The translations under genes were made by a program, and so were the position numbers. The notes under the pieces are model-generated. The model worked only from the letters and a program-made list of their open reading frames with translations. It had not been told where the DNA came from and made no database searches. A stretch of DNA of 27,474 nt from contig JBBDWJ010000176.1 in NCBI GenBank assembly GCA_040902925.1, positions 1 through 27,474 of the forward strand, given 5' to 3'. Each line of letters begins with the position of its first letter. The first letter of the stretch is position 1. This document shows positions 23,541-27,474 of the stretch, piece after piece. Source of the stretch: JBBDWJ01 sp040902925 (lineage in GTDB: Bacteria; Acidobacteriota; Terriglobia; Bryobacterales; UBA6623).

Positions 23541-23993
23541 ATGTGTTTCTTTTTCATGCTGATGGTGTTTTGGGGGCTGCTTCATATCCCCCCGATCGGC
23601 AAATTGACCCTGGCGCGCACATCGCGCAACAAGGCGGCCGTTGCGATGGGGCTGTCGTTTCTGGTCACCGGCGTGTGGCACTTTACCAGCCCCGAAACCT
23701 TCGACTTCATGATGCCGCCCTACCTGCCGTTTCCGCGGCAGTTGATCTATATCAGCGGCTTCTTCGAAATCCTTGGCGGATTGGGCATCATCCTGCCGAG
23801 AACGCGCCGCCTGGCCGGGCTGTGCCTGGCCTTGCTGCTGATTTGCGTCCTGCCCGCCAATATCCACGTCGCCATGAGCGGCGGCCACGTGCCCGGCTTG
23901 CCCCAACAGAGCTGGTATTACTGGGTGCGGCTGCCGTTTCAGCTTGTCTTCGTGTTGTGGGCGATGTGGTCCTCGCGCCGCAGTTGGGATTAG
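23541..23993 (+). CDS. DoxX-like small membrane protein
   Basis: This 150-residue protein has about four hydrophobic helices and DoxX-family landmarks: AVAMGLSFLVTGVWHFTSPETFDFMMPPYLPFP, QLIYISGFFEILGGLGIILPRTRRLAGLCLALLLICVLPANIHVAMSGG and WYYWVRLPFQLVFVLWAMW. The family comprises inner-membrane proteins of varied and mostly unknown role, some tied to redox or sulfur metabolism. The first ATG lies after a GC-rich hairpin (GGGGC/GCCCC near 23518-23530) with no clear ribosome-binding site, so the true start may be later, for example at the MGLSFL methionine. It stands 93 bp before the hydroxylase gene on the same strand. Confidence 0.82.
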   Translation: MCFFFMLMVFWGLLHIPPIGKLTLARTSRNKAAVAMGLSFLVTGVWHFTSPETFDFMMPPYLPFPRQLIYISGFFEILGGLGIILPRTRRLAGLCLALLLICVLPANIHVAMSGGHVPGLPQQSWYYWVRLPFQLVFVLWAMWSSRRSWD

Positions 23994-24024
23994 CCCTATC
24001 TTTCATAGCACCACCTATTAGTGG

Positions 24025-24053
24025 TTGCATTGAAAAAGAGTTCCTGGTAGGCT
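24025..24053 (+). promoter_or_regulatory. Candidate promoter of the aromatic amino acid hydroxylase gene
   Basis: TTGCAT (24025-24030) and TAGGCT (24048-24053) are 17 bp apart. The match to sigma-70 boxes is modest (4/6 and about 3/6). It predicts a start near 24060 and a 27-nt leader that includes the GGAGG ribosome-binding site. Confidence 0.3.
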
Positions 24054-24086
24054 GAACTCGAGCGAATCCCATCCCGGAGGCGAACC

Positions 24087-25037
24087 ATGCGAAACAACAC
24101 GCGGGCCGCCCAGGGGCAGGGTCTCACCACGACAGAAGCGCCGTTCATTGCTGAGGCCCGCTCCCGCGGTCGGCTTTTCATCGAGCAGCCCTTTGAGCTG
24201 TACTCTGGGGAGAATCACTCGACCTGGCGCCGCCTCTACTCCCGCATTCACCCGCTCTGGCAGCGCTACGCCAACCCTAACTTCCTGGAAGGTCTCGACC
24301 GCTTGGGGCTGCCGCCGGACCGCATCCCGAAACTCGGCGAGATCAACCGCTTCCTTTCGCCTCTGACGGGGTTTGAGGCCCGAGCGGTCAGCGGCTATGT
24401 CCCGGCGTTCGTATTCTTCGACAGCCTGCGCAACCGCGCTTTCCCCACCACGATCACCATCCGCCATCCCGGCAAACTCGACTACCTGCCTGAACCCGAT
24501 ATCTTCCACGACTTGGCGGGCCACGTCCCGATGCACACCGACAAGGCGTTCGCCGAGACCCTGGTTCGCTTCGGTGACTGCGCGCACGCGGCCGCGGAAC
24601 GGGCGGCGGGCGCCCGCGAGACGGACCCGGCTTTGGCACGGCTGTCGAGCATTTTGCGCGCCATGGCCAGATTTTTTTGGTTCACCGTGGAGTTCGGGTT
24701 GATGCGTTCGCAGACTCGCGCCAAAAGCGGCGTTTGCGCCTACGGCAGCGGTCTGTTGAGTTCGTACGGCGAATTGGCCCACTCGGTCGAGTCGGAAACG
24801 GTCGATCGGCGGCCGCTGCGTCTGGAAGAAGTTATCCAGCGGCCGTTTCGGATTGACAGCTACCAGCCTTTGCTTTATGTGGCGGAATCGTTCGAGCAGA
24901 TCTACGAGATGGTTGGCGAGCTGGAAAACTGGATGCGCGCGGGCAAGCTGGACGATGTGGCGGCGGGCGAACCTTCCGTGAGCGCCGGCGATCTGCGAAG
25001 CTTTCTGTATCCGGCGGGTAACGCCGCGGCAGCCTGA
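24087..25037 (+). CDS. phhA: Biopterin-dependent aromatic amino acid hydroxylase (PhhA-like)
   Basis: This 316-residue protein is a pterin-dependent monooxygenase with non-haem iron. The iron ligands are visible: His141 and His146 in LPEPDIFHDLAGHVPMH, and Glu202 in FFWFTVEFGL. Other family stretches are WRRLYSRIHPLWQRYANPNFLEGLDRLGL, IPKLGEINRFLSPLTGFEARAVSGYVP, and VCAYGSGLLSSYGELAHSVES. Bacterial members usually make tyrosine from phenylalanine, but tryptophan- and other-aromatic hydroxylases share these motifs, so the substrate is inferred. No pterin carbinolamine dehydratase gene (phhB) lies next to it. GGAGG is seven bases before the ATG. The N-terminal 30 residues are polar and not conserved. 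The gene ends at a terminator hairpin. Confidence 0.92.
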   Translation: MRNNTRAAQGQGLTTTEAPFIAEARSRGRLFIEQPFELYSGENHSTWRRLYSRIHPLWQRYANPNFLEGLDRLGLPPDRIPKLGEINRFLSPLTGFEARAVSGYVPAFVFFDSLRNRAFPTTITIRHPGKLDYLPEPDIFHDLAGHVPMHTDKAFAETLVRFGDCAHAAAERAAGARETDPALARLSSILRAMARFFWFTVEFGLMRSQTRAKSGVCAYGSGLLSSYGELAHSVESETVDRRPLRLEEVIQRPFRIDSYQPLLYVAESFEQIYEMVGELENWMRAGKLDDVAAGEPSVSAGDLRSFLYPAGNAAAA

Positions 25038-25045
25038 CAGGGCGC

Positions 25046-25088
25046 AGCCGGGCGGCCGGACCTGATCCTGCTCGCCCGGCTCGAGTTT
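25046..25088 (+). terminator. Intrinsic terminator after the hydroxylase gene
   Basis: A 9-base perfect stem, AGCCGGGCG (25046-25054) with CGCCCGGCT (25073-25081), has an 18-base loop and is followed by a short T run (CGAGTTTT). It lies 9 bp after the hydroxylase stop. The loop is long and the T run short, so its strength is uncertain. It may also serve the convergent hydrolase gene. Confidence 0.6.
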
Positions 25089-25120
25089 TGCAGCCCGCTT
25101 GCCTGCAGAAGTGTTCCGTT

Positions 25121-25939
25121 TTATGGCAGGGTCTTGTTGAGCCAGTCGACCATTTGCTGCTTGTAGAAATGCAGCTTGGAATCAGGCTCCCAGTGATCCA
25201 TGCCATGGACTCCGTCCACGGCCATGATCTCGCACGCCACGCCCTTGGCCTTCATCGCTTCGCACATATCCACCGATTGCTGATAGGGCACGGACTTGTC
25301 GCCGCTGCCGTGGATGAACAGGAACGGCGGCATGCTCGCGTTGACGAAGGCGATGGGGGACGCGCCGATCAGCTTCGCCACGGTGTCGAACTTCAGCCGG
25401 TCCACTTCCAGAAACTGGCGCATGTTTTTCTGCTCGCCACCGTGGTGCGCCGTGAAAGAAACGAAATCGTGAATCCCATAGAAAGACACCACGGCGTTGA
25501 CCGCGGTACGCGGATCATGACGCGCCGCCACGTAGGAAACCAGATGCCCGCCGGCTGATTCGCCGATGAGCGCCATGCGCGCGAGGTCCACCTTGTACTC
25601 AGCCGCGTGTTCCTTGACGAAGCGAATAGCGCGGCGCACGTCGTCAACCGCCGCCGGGAAGGGATGCGCCGGAGCAAGACGGTAGTCGATGCTGAACCAG
25701 GTAAAGCCTGCCTTGCTGAGCGGCTCGAAGATGTAGCTGATATAGGTTTGCTTGTCGCCGCCTTCCCAGCCTCCGCCGTGCACCAGAATCGCGGTGCGGA
25801 ACGGCCCCGGCCCCTCGGGGACGAACGCGTCGAGTTTCAGGCTCACGCCGTCCACTTTTGCGTATTCGATGTCCTTCCGCATCTCGGCGTAGAGGCTAGT
25901 AGCAAACAGCAACACACACGCAACACCAAGCCGTCGCAT
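25121..25939 (-). CDS. Secreted alpha/beta hydrolase (HSL/BD-FAE-like esterase)
   Basis: This 272-residue protein has a signal peptide (MRRLGVACVLLFATSLYA). The oxyanion motif is HGGGWEGG (54-61), the nucleophile is Ser128 in GESAGGH, the acid is Asp214 in GSGDKSVP and the base is His245 or His249 in GVHGMDHW. The IDYRLAPAHPFPAAVDDVRRAIRFV segment is typical of hormone-sensitive-lipase-type and BD-FAE carbohydrate esterases. It likely hydrolyses esters outside the cytoplasm, perhaps acetylated sugars or small lipids; the substrate cannot be read. A GGGAGA ribosome-binding site precedes the ATG at 25939. It converges on the hydroxylase gene. Confidence 0.9.
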   Translation of the reverse strand: MRRLGVACVLLFATSLYAEMRKDIEYAKVDGVSLKLDAFVPEGPGPFRTAILVHGGGWEGGDKQTYISYIFEPLSKAGFTWFSIDYRLAPAHPFPAAVDDVRRAIRFVKEHAAEYKVDLARMALIGESAGGHLVSYVAARHDPRTAVNAVVSFYGIHDFVSFTAHHGGEQKNMRQFLEVDRLKFDTVAKLIGASPIAFVNASMPPFLFIHGSGDKSVPYQQSVDMCEAMKAKGVACEIMAVDGVHGMDHWEPDSKLHFYKQQMVDWLNKTLP

Positions 25940-26248
25940 TTTCGCTTTTCTCCCTAATGACGTCGCCGCCGGGGCGGCTGCCGGAGTGACCGGCCTTTCC
26001 GCGCGGCGGGTCCCGGAGCGTCCGGTTCATTCTACGATGGCGGGCGGGCAGCCGATACGAGCACCGATACGAGCAGCAGAACCTGCCGCCCCCTCCCCGA
26101 GCCCCGCCGGCCCGCCAGTGCCACTAAAACACCCTGTGGTGTAATCTTTACCCGCTGGAAGTACCACAAAAAGTGGCTTATCTTACTGAAAACAGGAGTT
26201 CCCCCGAAGTGGTACGGAGTATGCAGGTTAACCGGGTGGAGGTTCCGC
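25940..26248. other. Intergenic region with short hairpins and tandem repeat
   Basis: I see no credible gene in these 309 bp between two divergent secreted-protein genes. It holds hairpins GCCGCC/GGCGGC (25965-25970 with 25973-25978) and GCCGG/CCGGC (25980-25984 with 25990-25994), which might be a worn REP-like copy. A perfect tandem 12-base repeat CCGATACGAGCA lies at 26052-26063 and 26064-26075. The right half carries the promoter-leader structures described separately. GC content falls in 26120-26220 compared with the surrounding genes. Confidence 0.6.
26130..26216 (+). promoter_or_regulatory. Extended -10 box with overlapping palindrome and leader hairpins
   Basis: TGGTGTAAT (26138-26146) is an extended -10 element (TG, one base, then a 5/6 hexamer). 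The dyad ACACC/GGTGT (26130-26134 and 26139-26143) overlaps it and could bind a repressor. In the predicted leader of about 95 nt, CCAC (26165-26168) can pair with GTGG (26174-26177), or the longer GTACCAC (26162-26168) with GTGGTAC (26210-26216); the two pairings exclude each other. No -35 box is seen. Confidence 0.35.
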
Positions 26249-27175
26249 ATGACACGAACGACCCTATGCGGTTTGCTGCTCGCTGGAGTCCTGCAAGCGC
26301 AGACCCAGCCCGCCGCAACCCCTACCCCCAGCCAGCAAGACCAGAACACGCCGATCTACCGGGTTCGCGTAGTGGGCCGCACCACCAAGGCCGTGAACTA
26401 CCGGCGCAGCGGCATTCCGACTCCCCTCGATTTCCAGGGTACGGTTCTGCTGCCGGACGCCAAAGGATCGGCTTGGGTCAAGGCCAACAAGGGCTCGACC
26501 GAGGTCAAGGCAAAATTCAAGAAACTGCCCGCCCCGACCCGTTTCGGCCGCGAGTACCTCACCTACGTTCTTTGGGCGATTACGCCGGAGGGCCGCGCCA
26601 CGAACCTGGGCGAGATCCAGACCGACAACGACGACGAGAGCAAGCTGAACGTCACCTCGGATCTGCAGGCGTTCGCGATGATCGTGACCGCCGAGCCCTA
26701 TTTTTCGGTGACGCAGCCGAGCGATGTCGTGGTGATGGAAAACGCGGTCCGCAAAGACACCGTCGGGCAGGTCGAAATGGTTGACGCCAACTACGAGTTG
26801 CTGAAGCGGGGCGAATATTCCTACGACACGGCAGCCGCTGCGCAGGCCGACAGCGGCAAGCGCGAGAAGCTGCCGATGCACCGCTACGAAGCGCTGCTGG
26901 CCATTTACCAGGCGCAAAACGCGGTGCAGATCGCGCAGTCGCTCGGCGCCGAGCGTTTGGCGACCGAATCGTACGCCAAGGCCTCGCGGCTATTGCTGAC
27001 GGCGCGGCAATACTACGACAACAAGGGCGACAGCAAGTCGGTGATTCAGACGGCGCGGCAGGCGGCGCAAACCGCTGAAGACGCCCGGCTGATCACCATC
27101 GCGAAGCTGGAGCAGGAAACGGCGGCTGAAGCCCGGGCCGCTGGCACGCAGCCGGTCGCGTCAGTCACGCAATAA
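26249..27175 (+). CDS. Secreted protein like acidobacterial OmpA-family N-termini, no OmpA domain
   Basis: This 308-residue protein has a signal peptide (MTRTTLCGLLLAGVLQAQ). The mature part contains YRVRVVGRTTKAVNYRRSG, DFQGTVLLPDAKGSAWVKANKGSTEVKAKFKKLPAPTRFGREYLTYVLWAITPEGRATNLGE, DLQAFAMIVTAEPYFSVTQPSDVVVMENAVR and a helical part YEALLAIYQAQNAVQIAQSLGAERLATESYAKASRLLLTARQYYD that resembles DUF4398. In many acidobacterial homologues known to me this is followed by an OmpA peptidoglycan-binding domain; here the chain stops at ASVTQ just before a strong terminator. GGAGG lies six bases before the ATG. It probably acts in the periplasm or at the outer membrane. Role unknown. Confidence 0.8.
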   Translation: MTRTTLCGLLLAGVLQAQTQPAATPTPSQQDQNTPIYRVRVVGRTTKAVNYRRSGIPTPLDFQGTVLLPDAKGSAWVKANKGSTEVKAKFKKLPAPTRFGREYLTYVLWAITPEGRATNLGEIQTDNDDESKLNVTSDLQAFAMIVTAEPYFSVTQPSDVVVMENAVRKDTVGQVEMVDANYELLKRGEYSYDTAAAAQADSGKREKLPMHRYEALLAIYQAQNAVQIAQSLGAERLATESYAKASRLLLTARQYYDNKGDSKSVIQTARQAAQTAEDARLITIAKLEQETAAEARAAGTQPVASVTQ

Positions 27176-27192
27176 CGAAGGAAATTGTGTAG

Positions 27193-27251
27193 GCCCCTTT
27201 CGGGGCTGGATGCGAGGGAGCGTCCCCAACGGGGAACTCCCTCGTTTTTTT
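27193..27251 (+). terminator. Double-hairpin intrinsic terminator
   Basis: A first hairpin GCCCC/GGGGC (27193-27197 and 27202-27206, loop TTTC) is followed by an 8-base stem CGAGGGAG (27213-27220) / CTCCCTCG (27237-27244) with an inner CCCC/GGGG stem, then seven T residues (27245-27251). This is a strong Rho-independent terminator 18 bp after the OmpA-like gene. Confidence 0.9.
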
Positions 27252-27311
27252 GTGCCCGATCGGAAATCGTTCAGCCGGCGGTCAGGTTTCAGCTCAAACG
27301 CCGCCGGCCGG

Positions 27312-27474
27312 TTAAAGGGGAAACCGCCCATAGCCGCGCTGGCGATGGTTGCGGTTGGGATCGGGTCCCGGACCAGCGTCGCGCATCGGCCCTCGCAGCG
27401 GGTCCTGGAAGGTGACCTCGGTTTCGGTGAACTCCAAATCGCGGTCGAGCACCATGTCGAGCTGGGTGCCCTTT
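27312..27474 (-). CDS. 3' end of an unidentified minus-strand gene (VirB10/TrbI-like tail possible)
   Basis: The last 54 codons of a gene entering from the right end at a TAA (27312-27314) read KGTQLDMVLDRDLEFTETEV, then VTFQDPLRGPM and a Gly/Pro/Asn/Arg-rich tail ending YGRFPL. The KGTQLDMVLDR..EF pattern recalls the barrel of TrbI/VirB10-type proteins or related acidobacterial exported proteins, in which a KGT or AGT turn leads into a beta strand. With so short a piece this is only a suggestion. It converges on the OmpA-like gene and shares the terminator region (27252-27311 holds nothing else). Confidence 0.5.
   Translation of the reverse strand, partial: KGTQLDMVLDRDLEFTETEVTFQDPLRGPMRDAGPGPDPNRNHRQRGYGRFPL

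Noticed and set aside
26052..26075. Tandem CCGATACGAGCA repeat as the start of a CRISPR or minisatellite
   Set aside because: Only two adjacent units with no spacers; a simple local duplication is enough.
26168..26190. Sigma-54-type promoter (GTGGC...) before the OmpA-like gene
   Set aside because: The -12 GC dinucleotide is missing at the required 10-base distance from the GG.

Overview
The window looks like chromosomal DNA of a GC-rich acidobacterium, probably of the Solibacter/Bryobacter type. I infer this from gene content: a secreted DUF1592-type cytochrome next to a Tat-exported DUF1552 protein, many small exported domain-duplicated proteins, a secreted protein matching the N-terminal part of acidobacterial OmpA-family proteins, and REP-like palindromes. 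No rRNA, tRNA, CRISPR array or transposase gene is visible.

Layout. The left part (1-7471) is read mostly from the minus strand: the 5' part of an NtrY-like sensor kinase that runs off the window, a membrane TPR protein, two adjacent Tat-exported FMN-dependent 2-hydroxy-acid dehydrogenases, a DUF2442 gene with a decapitated DUF4160 partner, a secreted double-cupin protein, a Tat-exported beta-propeller, and a secreted double lipocalin-like protein. From 7753 to 14394 the plus strand carries a tight four-gene operon: two leucine-rich-repeat (LRR) proteins, a DUF1587/1592/1595/1588/1585 c-type cytochrome, and a Tat-exported DUF1552 protein. Facing it on the minus strand is a periplasmic respiratory module: a two-CXXCH cytochrome c whose gene overlaps (ATGA) that of a PQQ alcohol dehydrogenase carrying the Asp-X-Asp signature of lanthanide enzymes.

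Next come housekeeping genes: aroC (minus), rlmB and thrC (plus), with a composite REP-like element between rlmB and thrC. A small BON-like ORF runs antisense into the 3' end of thrC. From 20991 a three-gene plus operon encodes a TPR protein and two small exported helical proteins of unknown function. It is followed by a DoxX-like membrane protein, a biopterin-dependent aromatic amino acid hydroxylase with a terminator, a secreted alpha/beta hydrolase (minus), a secreted protein that lacks the usual OmpA tail and ends at a textbook terminator, and the 3' end of a minus-strand gene.

The most striking points are these. The LRR proteins are built from a repeated unit with a fixed cap and a fixed Cys tail, co-transcribed with the DUF1592/DUF1552 pair. 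The PQQ dehydrogenase and cytochrome form a likely lanthanide-dependent alcohol oxidation module. The REP-like hairpins show compensatory base changes. I found no defence system or other obviously new machine. The LRR-DUF1592-DUF1552 operon is the best candidate for an undescribed extracytoplasmic system. All functional statements come from reading motifs, not from database searches.
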